From Saturnia japonica (lineage: Eukaryota > Arthropoda > Insecta > Lepidoptera > Saturniidae), in assembly GCA_033032175.1 (NCBI GenBank), contig CM065334.1:1237705-1301704 (forward strand): a stretch of 64,000 nucleotides of DNA. The letters run 5' to 3'. Shown in pieces: positions 1 through 11,141 of this stretch; the first letter of the stretch is position 1; each line of letters begins with the position of its first letter. The notes under the pieces are model-generated. The model had not been told where the DNA came from and made no database searches. It was given only the letters and a program-made list of their open reading frames with translations. Position numbers and translations under genes: made by a program.

Positions 1-836
1 GATGGTATTTTGTGTTGCGAACATTATTGTTGTTACTTGTGTTTGGGTATATCCAAATATACCAGTTGTTTCATTGCTAGAGTCAGCAGCGGCTTTAATC
101 ATTACAAGGCTCCGGGCGACAGATCTTTGAGAAGCCCTTGTCCTTTGTGGATTGTTAGTAGGAATTTCTGATATATAACAAGAAATACAAAAGTCATAAA
201 TAAATAAGTTTTGAGTTTTAATATATTATACATTCGAAGAATAATAAAAGTTAAAAAACAAAAAGACGACAAATTATGAATGAGGATAAAGTAAATGCAA
301 GGAAAGATATTATAGGAAGGCATATAAAATGATACTTTTGACTTTTGGTCTCGATTGTCCATGGTGGTAGGGTATTTCTAATGCTCGCCTGCCTAGCAAC
401 TGCCCTCAAGTTGAAAATCTGTCGCAAAACATCTATAACTGTGTTCCGGCAGTCGCACTTGAGAGCTAGTTTTCACTAGACCTAGCGTGCAACCCTCTTG
501 GGCAAATCATGTGAGATTGTGGCCAAAAGCTAAACGGTCAGACGGTCGTTTGTAAAATTGCGACAATATTAAGATTATCCAAAATCAATTAATACGGAAT
601 TCCTTTTAAAATACAATTCAGTAATTATAATACGAAACTAAATAAAATATTTTTTCATCTGATCATCCGGATATATATCCGGCCATAACACCATCCGGTC
701 TACGTATGGTCCACAACACTACTTTAGCGTCAAGCATAAAACTTGTTAATTGACGTATAATAACCACAAGTCACATGATGCAATGTCACAATGTGTGTGC
801 AGTGTGTTTCTAACGGATTTTTTTTTCATTTATTTA
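1..836. other. AT-rich region with a family J repeat copy at about 330-525
   Basis: No gene is seen. Positions 364-470 resemble the two family J copies at 14.2-14.9 kb (the same order of a GTGGTAGGGTATT block, a CTGCCTAGCAAC-like block and a GTGTTCCGGCA block), so this is a diverged third copy in the same orientation. The rest is AT-rich without recognised structure. Confidence 0.5.
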
Positions 837-1311
837 CTAGCTGTGCTCGCGGCTTCGCTCACGTATGCCCGCGCGAATATTGCTCCCCCGCTCCGGGCTA
901 ATTTAAAGAAAAAATACTCATTGTGGGTGTTCCTTAGAAGATAGACATATACTCTCGCTGACTTTTATGTAGGTGTTTTTAATATATCTGTTATGGTTTA
1001 CTCAGCGTAAGCCATTCAAGCGCCCGAATTTATTCCCCATGACCAGTTTTTTTTATTTGCACGCATCCTAATTGGTTAAAAAATAAAAGTAGCCTAAGTT
1101 ACTCCTTATAAAATCAGCTATCTGTTAGTGAAAGTCCCGTCAAAATCGGTCCAACCGTTTCGGAGATTACCCGGAACAAACAGACGGACAGACAAGAATT
1201 ACACAAATGGGTTTTTTGTTATAGGTATCGTATATACTTTGATATGTATTTAGTAAAAAGCTGTTATTTTGCCAATACAAAGAGACACTTGCATTTTATT
1301 AATTGTATAGA
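837..1311 (-). mobile_element. Family A Helitron-like repeat, near-complete copy
   Basis: Strand is given with the CTAG terminus as the 3' end. On the minus strand the copy begins TCTATAC (1305-1311) and ends in CACAGCTAG next to a T (837-840), matching the 5'-TC and 3'-CTRR rule of Helitrons. Inside is the segment recurring throughout the window, with CCGTTTCGGAGATTACCC near 1160 and ACAGACGGACAGACA. It encodes nothing. Related copies lie near 15.2, 32.7, 35.7, 38.5, 46.0, 46.4, 48.0, 55.5, 60.2 and 63.7 kb. Confidence 0.6.
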
Positions 1312-1387
1312 TTTTTCTATAAGTTTCAGCACTGGTATTAAAGATCTTCGAAGTGAAATCTTCATTAGGTAACGTTGTGATTTGTGT

Positions 1388-1615
1388 CGAGTGGTTTAGA
1401 TAGACGGAATATCGTTTCGATGTCCGCAGGTTCGACTCCGAGCGTATGTATACCAACGTTAATAGGTACCAATGTATGTGAGAAAAACATAGAACTGTTG
1501 ATTTTTTTGGCGTTTGTAATCGCCAATATGTCATGGACTGGCGTGGTAATTAAGCCTGTGCCTTCACATGGGGAGAGGCCTTAATGCCTAGTTGTGGGAT
1601 ACTTACACGCTGATA
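1388..1615 (+). mobile_element. tRNA-derived SINE copy (Bm1-like layout)
   Basis: A tRNA-like head with a B-box-like GCAGGTTCGACTCCG at 1427-1441 is followed by a body containing GGACTGGCGTGG and the block GGGGAGAGGCCTTAATGCC, ending in a TGGGATACTTACACGCTGAT-type tail. This order (RNA polymerase III head, body, GTGGGAT..GCTGAT tail) is typical of lepidopteran SINEs. A shorter relative lies at 53.06-53.23 kb. Confidence 0.5.
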
Positions 1616-1639
1616 TTATTAACGGACTACAAAAAAAGA

Positions 1640-2115
1640 CGAACGTTACATACTCAATTCGAATGTATATTTAGCCAACTTCTTTGTTTATCAACCGATT
1701 TGGATTATTTTGTTGGATAGGGGATACCTTAAAGGTGGTCCCATTTTAAAATTTCATTTGCATTGGAACTTCAACTTCGAAGATACACCAGAGAACTGTT
1801 CAAAATATTTGAAGTTGATTTATTTTTTGTTAAAAATTCTCTTGTTGTAACAAGATTAACAAGCAAAATTATTAAAAAGGAAACTAAAAAAACCGACTGC
1901 AACAAAAACACGAAAAAAAAATTTTTTTTTTCAATTTTTGTCGTTTATTTTATTCCCAGACGTTGTACTTGGATATTATATAGCCTATGTCACTTCCACA
2001 ATTAAGACGAATCTAACGACTCCTCGTATGCTAAAATCCATCCAGCCTTTTAGGCTACAGAGCGTGACAAAGAAACAGAAATAATAAATATACGCTCGGA
2101 AAACATAACTCACCT
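1640..2115 (+). repeat. Family D repeat (two adjoining segments)
   Basis: Segment D2 (1640-1885) carries CAACCGATTTGGAT, a GGATAGGGGATACC block, GGTCCCATTTTAA and CTTCAACTTCGAAGATACACC. Segment D1 (1885-2115) starts ACCGACTGCAACAAAAAC and runs through GACGAATCTAACGAC to a TTTTAGGCTACAGAGCGTGAC block. Both segments recur many times on both strands, alone or side by side. There is no coding capacity and no clear terminal repeat, so the class is undetermined. Confidence 0.6.
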
Positions 2116-3574
2116 TTTTCGTATTCTGGTAAAAACAAAGAGAACACATTGGATTTCTAGTATGTCCCGCTTAAAATTACAAATCATAATTTAAAAAAAA
2201 TCCAAAAAAAACCAAAGAACTCGCTTCATTCAACCGTTATTCACTATCTCGCTCTGATATCGTGTCCTCCCGCTCGCACACATCACATTCCAAACTCGCT
2301 TAATAAGTCATCTTTTTTAAGAAGAGTTAAGCCCACGTTCAAAAACCAGTAAGTTTATTCCGTGCCAGATAGAAATCTATGTAATTCTGGGTGGTACGAC
2401 TCGGTTTTCACCACCATATACGTAGTGAAATACCTCTATATTTGCTTCGAAGTGTCAATTTTCAACATCAATCAAAATAAAATTGGATAAGTAGCGAACA
2501 AAACTCGCGACCCGATGGTTCCGTAGTTTATATAAAAATTATTTGTATTTAGGGTTGCGAACTTTTTTTATATGTAATAAATATTTTTTAATTAGTTTTT
2601 CAGCCACAACTTCTTGTTAATGAACTGATTTATATGATTCTTTTTTTATTGGATAAGGGATATCTCAAGGGTGTTTCGGTTCCATTTTAATTTCTTTGAA
2701 ATGAGAACTCTTTGTTTTCTTTTTGTTATAAATGGTTTTATTTATCCATAATTCCTATCAAAAAGGCAAGTTCAATATTATGATATATGCCTTGGTTATT
2801 GACTTCACCGACAAAAGGAGTGAGATCTAAACGGGTGCCAAGTTAAATGGTCAGTCCCGAAAATAATTTATAACAACTTAAAATATCATTTCTTCTTATA
2901 ACTTAGGGTAATATATTGAAGCCTAAGGTCTGACTTGGCTAGATCGTATATACGATTTATTATTAAGTACCTACTAAAACAGTCATGGAAGAGCCCTATG
3001 TTCGATGTCTAGTTTCTACCAGCAAGCCAAGTTTTCGGAAGAATAAAATAAGAATCTACAGCTTTAGAACTTGCGAAGGCTATAATATAATTCGTATATA
3101 AAAATGTATATGTGTCAATAGTTAGAAATATTTTATTGACAGATATGAGTAGGTGGATTATCATTTTGATAATATCTTAAAAATCACCTCACGCTTTTTT
3201 TTACAATAATTACTTTTTTTTTCTTAAACATTTTTACACTATTTTTAATTGTAATTTATTAAAAAATATTTTTCATTATCTAGTTGGATTTTCGCTAACC
3301 CTGATTAACTGTTTGAAATATTGAATTGTCATCGCTCCTTAATAAGTTTGCCCAATTTTGAGTTAATTCGACGTTTTGAGGGGCGTCAAAATCATGTTCA
3401 AAGTTTCCGTTACATACATAAGCTAATAAAAACGTATTAAAAACGCAGTTAAGAAAATTACAAGAAAACTCCAGTAGAAACAATTCTAAAATTGACTAAA
3501 TACATGTTATTAGAAACCAGGAAACGATCTGTACGGGGGACATCCTTGAAGCATAAACTCCATAGATTATAAAC
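2116..3574. other. Unassigned AT-rich sequence with a partial D2 copy
   Basis: Around 2590-2720 is a truncated D2 segment (AACTGATTTATATGATTC, GGATAAGGGATATCTCAAGG). The remainder shows no credible exon, RNA gene or recognised repeat. Confidence 0.4.
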
Positions 3575-3885
3575 TAATAAACAACTTCCGGCCATAGAGT
3601 AGATATTATAAATAATAACAGAGGAAGCAAATATGAAAATAGCACCAGCCATAGAGACGTTGAGGAGTACTAGTTTAGCATGGTATGGAGATGTTGCGAA
3701 GAGGTATGTTGTAAGCCATATAAATAGAAGAATTTTCAATATGAAGGTTGACGAATAGAGGAATAGTGGATGTTGGAGGAAGGTAAAAGGTGAGAATAAT
3801 AAGATGCCAGCTGATAGAAGAGAGTGGAAGAGAATACATTTGGTGTCAATCCTACATAAGTGGTATAAAGGTAAGAAGAAGCATA
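3575..3885 (+). pseudogene. Decayed RTE-type retrotransposon C-terminus
   Basis: Reading the plus strand with breaks gives a stretch like the C-terminus of lepidopteran RTE-clade endonuclease/reverse transcriptase proteins: a WYGDVAKR segment near 3680 (family WxGHVxRR), then MPADRREWKR (3804-3833) and a closing Lys-rich WYKGKKK. In-frame stops lie between. The spacing of the AWYGD and ADRREWK blocks fits the RTE tail. It is a non-functional 5'-truncated copy of a different subfamily from the one at 51.9-52.6 kb. Confidence 0.55.
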
Positions 3886-3954
3886 GTGAAACAAAATTAA
3901 TACTGAAACCTTATTGGCTAGTCGATATCCATACATTTACGATAATAAAATTTA

Positions 3955-4160
3955 TGTTTCAGTTTTCACTCTTTCATTTAATTCCTAGACGTCGTAAATA
4001 TAATATTATATAGCCTAAGTCACTCCCACAAATAAGACGAATCTAACGACACCTCGCATGCTAAAACCCATCAAGCTGTTTAGACTAAAGAGTGTGCCAA
4101 AGAAATATACATACATATATACGCTTGAAAACATAACCATCCTTTTTCGAAACCGGGTAA
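3955..4160 (+). repeat. Family D1 segment
   Basis: Contains TTCCTAGACGTCGTA, the ATTATATAGCCTAAGTCACT block, GACGAATCTAACGACACC and the terminal ATACGCTTGAAAACATAACC, collinear with 1885-2115. It lies immediately after the RTE remnant. Confidence 0.55.
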
Positions 4161-4400
4161 AAGTAACCTAATAAATGTGGGAGAATAGAACATTCTAACA
4201 CAGCAACATTTGAGTAATATAGGTATTTTTAATTTTTTCCTGGCAACAAAAACAGATCTGTCAAGTTGGTTGAACAATGAATATGTGTTTTTACGATTGC
4301 GATTATAATTTATAAATATTAAATAAAAGAAGATTTAAAGAATTACAGGATCTTTATTCTGAGCACTTTTGACACACATCCCACATAAATATATAATAAT

Positions 4401-4435
4401 GCGGATAAGTTTTTCCGCTTTAAAAACTTATCCGC
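4401..4435. repeat. Perfect 14-bp hairpin at a repeat edge
   Basis: GCGGATAAGTTTTT (4401-4414) and its exact reverse complement (4422-4435) flank a 7-nt loop. The arm also resembles the 5' end of family I (compare the GGAAAAGTTTTTT side of the minus copy near 33.97 kb), so it is probably an inverted stub of the element's own 5' end. Confidence 0.6.
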
Positions 4436-4439
4436 TTTA

Positions 4440-5064
4440 TTATATTAGTATAGTTTTTGTTTAATAAGCTAATCTCTGGAACTACCAGTCGTATATGAAA
4501 AATTATTTTTGTATAATATGATACCCAGACTTTCGAGGGATAGTATTTGCTATTTAATATTAGGCTACAACTCTCAGATAGTCTTAAATATTGATTTTTG
4601 TTTCGTAAGTCGGAAGTCGAGGACCTCCCGAACTGCTTTATCCGCGTGCGCTGGCGTAATCGTTAATGATACGGAAATATAGTGTTCTACAATAATAGCG
4701 GTCCTTACTATATCTAAAAAAAAATAGCGATAGCATATACTTATCTCTTATACATAAGCCACAATAAGGTATTTTATGACAAAGATTTGTTGAAAATTAA
4801 AAAGTAATTTATAAGCATTATAATTAGACATGGCATTTTAATCCTTACAAACAAAAGTTACTTCATCATAAAGACAATTTTATGAAGTTAAATTTTGATC
4901 CTTTGAGTATGCTATTTGGACACATAGTTTAGAAGATAATGAAAACTTAAAATAATTAGTACTTGCGGGAAGAACAATTATGATAGACTGACTACACGGG
5001 TGCGTTGGCAGCGTGGTGTTTGTCGGATAAAATTAACACGGGTGAAACCGTGGGACACAGCTAG
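4440..5064 (+). mobile_element. Family I Helitron-like element, near full length
   Basis: About 625 bp and non-coding. The 3' end has the Helitron layout: a CACGG/CCGTG stem (5037-5041 and 5048-5052) around a GTGAAA loop, 8 nt, then CTAG (5061-5064) followed by T. The interior holds CTCGAGG-like and CTTATACATAAGCCACAATAAG blocks shared with copies at 21.4, 33.6, 39.05, 43.15 and 59.2 kb. Confidence 0.6.
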
Positions 5065-5373
5065 TTCTTTTATAAGGATGAAGAAATATTTTAAAAGAAC
5101 GAAGAAAAATAAAATAATATGCTAGGTCTTTTTATACTTATAAAATGTGTAGTCGTGTACCATACGCTCATCACATTACCAAGGGCTAGAAGAGAGAATA
5201 ATTTGTACATTGAAAAAAAAAAAAAAACATCCATAGACAAGTTAGAGCGGCGCGTTTGAAAAAGTATACACGTAATGACGACCGCGCGCTGCAGCGGTTA
5301 CGATGCACGGCCAGTAAAGATCAAAAAGATAGGTAAAAGGTACTTTAGTTATTTTTTGTATCAAACTATTGTT
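5065..5373. other. No gene; short poly-A tract
   Basis: AT-rich sequence with a run of A at about 5213-5226. Nothing else is supported. Confidence 0.4.
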
Positions 5374-5730
5374 ATTAGCGATCGTCCAATAATCGAAATT
5401 CGACCAGCGACTTTTTAACCATAGACTATTTTCTGTTTGACATTTGCCGTATGAACCTGAACAATGAATATTACTAACTGTCACTTTTAATTGAATGACA
5501 ATGTCAATATTTTGAGGGGACTAAGTTCAATGACATTGGTCGGTTTAGGATTCGCAGTGTTCATTTATTTAATTTAATATATAAGTAACAGATATTACAG
5601 ATAAATTTTAGCTTTCTGCATTCCTTCTCCATATAAACTTTAACCATAACAAATCTCAGAGTCTTCCGTTCACGCAATACGCTTAAAAAGGTGTACAAAG
5701 TTTTTCCTTCATATAATATAATGATAAGCG
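5374..5730 (-). mobile_element. Family B Helitron-like element
   Basis: On the minus strand this reads from a TTAAAAAG..GCGTGAACGGAAGACTC block, through CCATATAAACTTTAACC (seen on plus), to a GTCGAATTTCGA-type hairpin and a CTAA end (the R of CTRR) at 5376-5379. Other copies are near 12.1, 20.9, 41.3, 42.2, 45.0, 56.3 and 59.9 kb. It is non-coding. Confidence 0.55.
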
Positions 5731-5798
5731 AAGTCTTTAGACAACAGTATAGAGTATACAGTGTACATAAAAACGTGTGCGTCTCGGGACGCTCGACA

Positions 5799-6092
5799 GA
5801 AGTGATAACTTAAACTAATCTAAGTTGAATTATTTAATATTGAAATTGTTTAACTTGAGAAAAGCTTAGGTTATCACTTAAACTTTATGTATATTAATAT
5901 GATATTGTGAGGAAAGGTTATTTATTAATAAAATCTTTTATTAATTATAAAATATATTTTATCCTTAGTTACAATTCTTGAATATGTATGTACATTAGGA
6001 CACTGAGTAGAGAAGGTAAGCCAGACAGAGAGGCGCCGTAACGCGTTACGTTACGAAGCGGTTTACCCTCCCTTAAGAAGTTATCACTTCAA
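5799..6092. mobile_element. Small inverted-repeat element (MITE-like)
   Basis: GAAGTGATAACTT at 5799-5811 is mirrored by AAGTTATCACTTC at 6080-6092. The interior has a GTAACGCGTTAC palindrome near 6040. The ends resemble the GAAGTGAAACTTC motif at 16.42, 17.95 and 48.24 kb, suggesting one superfamily. A target-site duplication could not be fixed. Confidence 0.45.
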
Positions 6093-7389
6093 AAAGCAAT
6101 GACAAATAGAACACTATACTAAATTACCAGTCGATATTCGAGAAACAGCTTAAATCCAATAAAATTTTAGAAAACGCATCTTGAGAAGTAGAGCTGAAAG
6201 AAAATTCTTTGTAGATTTCTTTTTACTTGAGGCACTCCGACTGGAGGAATACCCTCCACCCTAACGGAGATCACACGCAAATAACCTTGTGTTCTGTTCA
6301 TACGGTTAGTAGGGTTTCCAGAGCTCCTCGAGGTCCCTTAAAATATTTCTCAAGTGTTCAAGTTTTTGTGTTGCCAAGTATTACATTCTGGGACTGGAAC
6401 CTGCGGTCATCGAATCAATATTCCACTGGTTTAAACTAACAGACACCACTACTGAACCTTATAACCGTTTACTACACCATAACATTAAAGAAACTTAAAC
6501 TGATAATAACTTTGTCGTTCGTGAGTTTATTTGATTTTTACGCATATTCGAATCACGTTTTAGCAGTAAACAGCGCGAACCAGGACCACAGATAATAAAA
6601 AGACGACATATTTCGCAATGACGTCACTTCCGATTAGGTCATAGACAATAGCGCGCGCGTTTAAATCGGCCTGTGCCTCAAGCTTGAGCGCTTTGTGAAT
6701 CCCTAAAGAGGTATTAGGGATGTGCCATTTAGTCTGATTATCGATAAATACTAATACCATTTGGAGGACAGTTGTGTGATTCCAAACAAAGTTTAAAAAT
6801 AAAGTAAGTTAATTTCAAACAATAAATAAATAATAATAGAATATAACACAGTTATATTATAGACAACATTCAACAAGGTAAATTGAAAATTTAATAAACC
6901 CCCCGATATAAGTAACCTATTCATTGAGACCACCCCAATGAATCCAAATAAGATAACTTTGTTGAAAATTGTTAAGAAGTTAGGTATCCTACATATACCA
7001 GATGACGCTGCAGCATCAGATCAAGGTTTTGAAGTATGTAGAATATAATTCAAGTAACAGATTACCAAATCTCGTCTCAATTAGACCTGTCGACGATGAC
7101 CACATCTATTTACTAACATAAAAGAGATAAAAAAATCATAAAAAGGGAGTAAACACATTTGACAAGCAAGTTACAAAATCGAAAACATCGATATCATCGA
7201 GAAGATTCACATCGATATTTTGAAATATCGATGAACGTACAGCATCCCTTTTTCGTAACCAGTACAGCAACAATCTCAACAAGGACACTCGAGGCTGTGT
7301 GTACATAGTTGAATCATTACGGAATGCCTTTCCCGAGCTATTTGAAACCTAGCCTTCTATATGTTGGAAAGAAAATGATACAAGTATTA
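6093..7389. other. No gene; family E fragment and small repeats
   Basis: Positions 6285-6345 (CCTTGTGTTCTGTTCATACGG through GTAGGGTTTCCAGAGCTCC) match family E pieces at 11.95, 21.74 and, inverted, 41.87 kb. Positions 6975-7035 match, inverted, 19.66-19.72 kb around GAAGTTAGGTATCCTACATA. Positions 7186-7235 carry several ATCGAT motifs. Confidence 0.4.
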
Positions 7390-8020
7390 AATCAAATAAA
7401 AAAAATCTTTATTCAATTTAGGCCCTAAGAAGGCACTTATGAACGTCAAAACACTACCACCAGTTCGGAAAACATCCCAGACGTCAAGAAGAACCGCTAA
7501 GAAACTCGATCGGATCTATGTTTTTTTTTTTCCAAATAGTGTTAATATACAACATTAATAATAATTTAGTAGATGCACAGAGAGGGAGTCACTTGCAGAC
7601 ATCACTATTTATATCTAGGCGAACGAGCTGCGCTCGGTGTCTTAAACAACTACCTAGGTATACTTGGAATGTAAAACATTATCTAAATATAAAGTTTCAT
7701 CCAAATCGTTGAAGCAGTTTCCGAGAAACCGATTACATATATATATATATATATACAAGAATTGCTCACTGAATATAATAAAACTTACATAATGATCCAC
7801 CCTATAATAATCCTTTTGACAGTAAAACTCGCTTGACATGGTCCTTGAACTTGTTGTCCGGTAAATCAGTAATGTGCTTCGGGATCTTATTATGAAACCT
7901 GACACTATTACTTAAAAAACTTTTATTGGACCTACTTAGTCTAAATAACGGTACGACTAATTTATCTCTATTTCTAGTATTAACATTATGCTGATCTTTG
8001 ACAAAATCTAACTGACAAAG
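7390..8020 (-). pseudogene. Non-LTR retrotransposon 3' end (ORF2 C-terminus and 3' UTR)
   Basis: The minus strand from about 8020 translates without a break into a retrotransposon C-terminus: LVVPLFRLSRSN, then NKIPKHITDLPDNKFKDHVK, the usual tail of jockey/CR1-like lepidopteran ORF2 proteins. It is followed by a 3' UTR with CGATCGAGTTTC and a TTCTTAGGGC end. The same 3' end recurs at 12.98, 50.2-50.6 and 56.1-56.7 kb. It is 5'-truncated, as usual for LINEs, and interrupted by a nested repeat at about 7625-7790. Confidence 0.6.
7625..7790 (-). repeat. Repeat nested inside the non-LTR 3' end
   Basis: This segment, including CTACCTAGGTATACTTGG and GTTTCATCCAAATCGTTG and ending at a (TA)n microsatellite (about 7736-7757), is absent from the parallel non-LTR copies. 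It matches, inverted, about 41150-41245. Confidence 0.5.
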
Positions 8021-8199
8021 TTTTTACGAATATACAATCATATTAGAAGTATAGTACAGGGTTTCTCATCGGAAAGAACTCAGGAAATTTAATACCATTA
8101 GGGGATGAAAATAATACTTACTTGGTGCTCATATTTTTTCTTATAATTAACACGGCAAAGTGGGGTCACTAAACCTTATGTTAAACCTAAGCATAGTAC

Positions 8200-8460
8200 C
8201 ATACAACAAAACAATTCTTGTACAGAAAAGAAAACTAATTTCAATGGCTTTGAAGAGTTCCCTTGTGTATCTTCGACCTTGAAGGTCCAATGCCAATGAT
8301 ATTAAAATGGGACCAACCTTGAGGAATCCACTTTCCAACGAAATAAAAAAAAATATAGAATCATCCAAATCGGTTGATAAACAAAGAAGATATGGCTGAA
8401 CATCCATAAAAAATAAAATACATTCGAATGGAGTAAGCTCCTCCATTTTTTTTATTTGGT
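8200..8460 (-). repeat. Family D2 segment, inverted
   Basis: Reverse complement of the 1640-1885 type sequence (CCTTGAAGGTCCAATGCC, GGACCAACCTTGAGG, AAATCGGTTGATAAACAAAG). It forms a loose inverted pair with the plus copy at 8600-8810. Confidence 0.5.
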
Positions 8461-8524
8461 AATTAAGCTCTAGAGGTGACGTGGGACACCTGGTATATAA
8501 TATATATACTATACAATATTATGT

Positions 8525-8610
8525 GATGACCAGACTTGTCCGCACTGTTGTATGTACAGTATGTACGAGAGGTCGATGTTTCGAGTGCCGCTGATATAGG
8601 ATTTTTAACA
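8525..8610 (+). repeat. tRNA-like SINE head fragment
   Basis: GACCAGACTTGTCCGCACTG and GTCGATGTTTCGAGTGCCGC match the SINE head at 57515-57600, which has a better B box. It is only a fragment. Confidence 0.4.
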
Positions 8611-8810
8611 GACTTCAATTACTCAATTCTAATGTATATAATTTTTTTACGAATGTTCAGCCATAACGTCTTTGTTTATCAACCGATTTGGATGATTCTT
8701 TTTTTGTTGGACAGGGTATAATGCCACAAAGGTGATCCCGTTTTAATTCCGTTGACATTGGACCTTCAACTTCGAATATTCTTTTTTGTTAAAAATTGCC
8801 TTGTATTAAT
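8600..8810 (+). repeat. Family D2 segment
   Basis: Has TCAACCGATTTGGATGATTC and GGACCTTCAACTTCGAA in the family order and is truncated before the D1 part. Confidence 0.5.
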
Positions 8811-10199
8811 ATTACTTGATTGACAATCATATCGTTATTGTCGCTATAATAAATTATTTTGATAATAATAATTATTATATATTAAAATATAAACAAATTA
8901 TAAATTTATTTACTACATTCAATTTTAAATCGACCACTCTTAACTGTAAAACATGCGACAATGCGTACAAATCTGGTCATACCATAGCTGGGTCAATTCG
9001 GCGACAGTCTTAGTTTTGAAAAGTTTTTTTTTTTCAGTATCGGTCGGTTGGACACTTCTTCAGTCTAACTCCCATCGCGCGATAAGTAACTTCGTTACAA
9101 AAGTATTAAGATGTGTTTAAAGTGAATGAACTCGCGTTTAGTAATTAGCATTGTATTACGGCCGTTTACAATAAACTATCTATCCGTTGTTTAGGTTACT
9201 AATCTTTCCTTTTGTCCTTATTTTCGTTTTAAAAACCTATCTAAGGATAGTATTTCGTATCTACATATTATATTCAAATCCTATAGTTTGGATAGATAAG
9301 AGGGAAGCCGATACTCTTTTAAAATAAAGATAGATATTGCTTAATACAAAAATGTACTAATCGGGAATAGTGATCTCAGATATGTTATTGAAAACGGACG
9401 TAAGACGCGTAATCCGTAAGAAAAATAGTATTTATATGATAGGAATTTGTCTCAACTTTAAACTTTTTTGATAAAAACAAACAGTAATTAGTAATTGATA
9501 CTAAAAAAACTTTATAAAAAGTTCAGCTTGAAGTATGCTCTTCAAAAACAATGTATTTTAACAGAATGGATCGATATCAGAAATTAAAATTAATACAACG
9601 TTACAAACAATTCTAAAATGTAACTTCCTACAAATAAAGTTCATTGTCAAATCAATATAATTTCGCAACCATCCCTTCGCTAAATAAAAGCAGGTGCTAT
9701 CACACCCCACTCACACTTCCCATATATTATTTTTACCCCAAGTTATTATATATGTATATATTTATATGTTGCAATGAAGCAGTTAAAAAAAACTTTCTTA
9801 ATGGCGGAAAGGTTCGAACATAATCCGCGTCTAATGGACAATTGGAACAAAATTAAACGTCAAATTTGAATTACGAACACACACAGATGATAAGATGCGA
9901 CCATAGATAATTCTAATCTTTACCTTTTTATAATAATTCTTCGATTATATTAATTTACTGTTTTTAGAGTGGAAGTTAATTGACTTCCTGACGCAATATA
10001 AAATTTGACTCAATAAATAAGCATTTTCTGTAGTATTTGACTAATGAAACCAATATTAATCGATTTCAGATATTAACATTGTAAGTAGGTTACATATGTT
10101 CAATATTTTTTTTTTTTCAACCCTGAAATCACTAGCGGCCATGGTGTGACGTCATAGGACTCTAAGAAAAATTTCTTGTCGGAACTTATACGAGTGAAA
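8811..10199. other. No gene or recognised repeat
   Basis: AT-rich sequence. No frame keeps open across a splice pair, and no strong inverted or tandem repeats were noticed. Confidence 0.35.
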
Positions 10200-10385
10200 T
10201 TCGCTATGTAGTCTGTGTTGTGATGAATGCCAATGAAATGAAATGTAAATTGAGGTATCCCCTTTCCAACAAAAAAATGACCATCTAAATCGGTTCATAA
10301 ACAAAGAAGTTACGACTGAAAATCCTTAAAAAAATAATACATATATGTATATTTTTTTACCTCGTTTAAAAAAAAGGAAATTAAT
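10200..10385 (-). repeat. Family D2 segment, inverted
   Basis: TGAGGTATCCCCTTTCC and ATCTAAATCGGTTCATAAACA identify an inverted D2 copy ending in the TTTTTTTACCTCG edge. Confidence 0.5.
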
Positions 10386-10529
10386 AAAATCCTACTCAGT
10401 TTAATCGAGTACTATGATGAACGCTGGTAGATCTAAATATTTTATGCTACCCCAGAACAAAAACAGAGAGGCGCTGTAGTCGAATTATTGATTACTTCAA
10501 AGGGCAGAACGGTATATTCGGGGCCAGCT

Positions 10530-10775
10530 CTGTTTCTAGCCTAGGTGTCCGAAGCGCGACTGCTATGCTCGAGGTCCTGGGTTCGATTCGGTCAAGTGTT
10601 ATTTGGTATTTCTATGAAATGCTCAGTAGCAGCTCGGAGATTGGCTTTGTGCCCGATTAACGGCAATAGGCTCGCCCCCTATTTCATGGGACTTAAAACA
10701 TACACCGCTTACTGTGGGTGTACACGTTAGTGAACACCTCTGCCTAATCCTTCGGCGATACAGGCATGTTGGTAT
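10530..10775 (+). mobile_element. tRNA-derived SINE, family C
   Basis: The head holds an A-box-like AGCCTAGGTG and a B-box GGTCCTGGGTTCGATTC (10571-10587). The body runs through GCTCAGTAGCAGCTCGG and GCCCGATTAACGGCAATAGG to CTTCGGCGATACAGGCATG. The opposite-strand copies at 18.46 and 20.01 kb allow head-to-tail comparison. It is not a tRNA gene: no cloverleaf can close downstream of the B box. Confidence 0.6.
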
Positions 10776-10870
10776 GTTATGTTTATTTGAGGAATGTGTT
10801 TTAAATGTTGATAGGTCCTCCACACATTATCTGCACAACAAATAAACTATGTCACCGAAAATGCAACCAA

Positions 10871-11141
10871 TCTATACCAATATTATAAGAGGAAAGATTT
10901 GGTTTTTTTATTTGTAATGGATAAACTCAAAAACTACTGGACCGATTTCAAAAATTCTTTCACCAATATAAAGCTAAAGTATCAGCGAGTAACGTAGGCT
11001 ATAATATTGTAATTTGAAAAATTAATTTATTCCTCATAAAAAAGTCGATAGTTTAACACTATATATAAAAAATTGCGTACACGGGTGCGTCGATGTTTGT
11101 CGTATAAAATAAACACGGGTGAAACCGTAGGGTACAGCTAG
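10871..11141 (+). mobile_element. Family H Helitron-like element, complete-looking
   Basis: Begins TCTATACCAATATTATAA (10871) and ends CGGGTGAAACCG..ACAGCTAG (CTAG at 11138-11141) before T. The interior contains ACCGATTTCAAAAATTC and ATCAGCGAGTAACGTAGGC. An inverted copy lies at 34795-35047. It is 271 bp and non-coding, with the same terminal signals as families A, B, G and I. Confidence 0.6.

Noticed and set aside
7736..7757. (TA)n run as a possible CRISPR-like or satellite array
   Set aside because: Simple dinucleotide microsatellite; no spacer structure. No CRISPR array is present anywhere in the window.
10530..10600. tRNA-like sequence with A and B boxes (also at 18.7, 20.2, 22.3, 57.5 and 61.1 kb)
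   Set aside because: The sequence continues into a shared 250-bp body and no acceptor stem can form; these are SINE heads and not tRNA genes.
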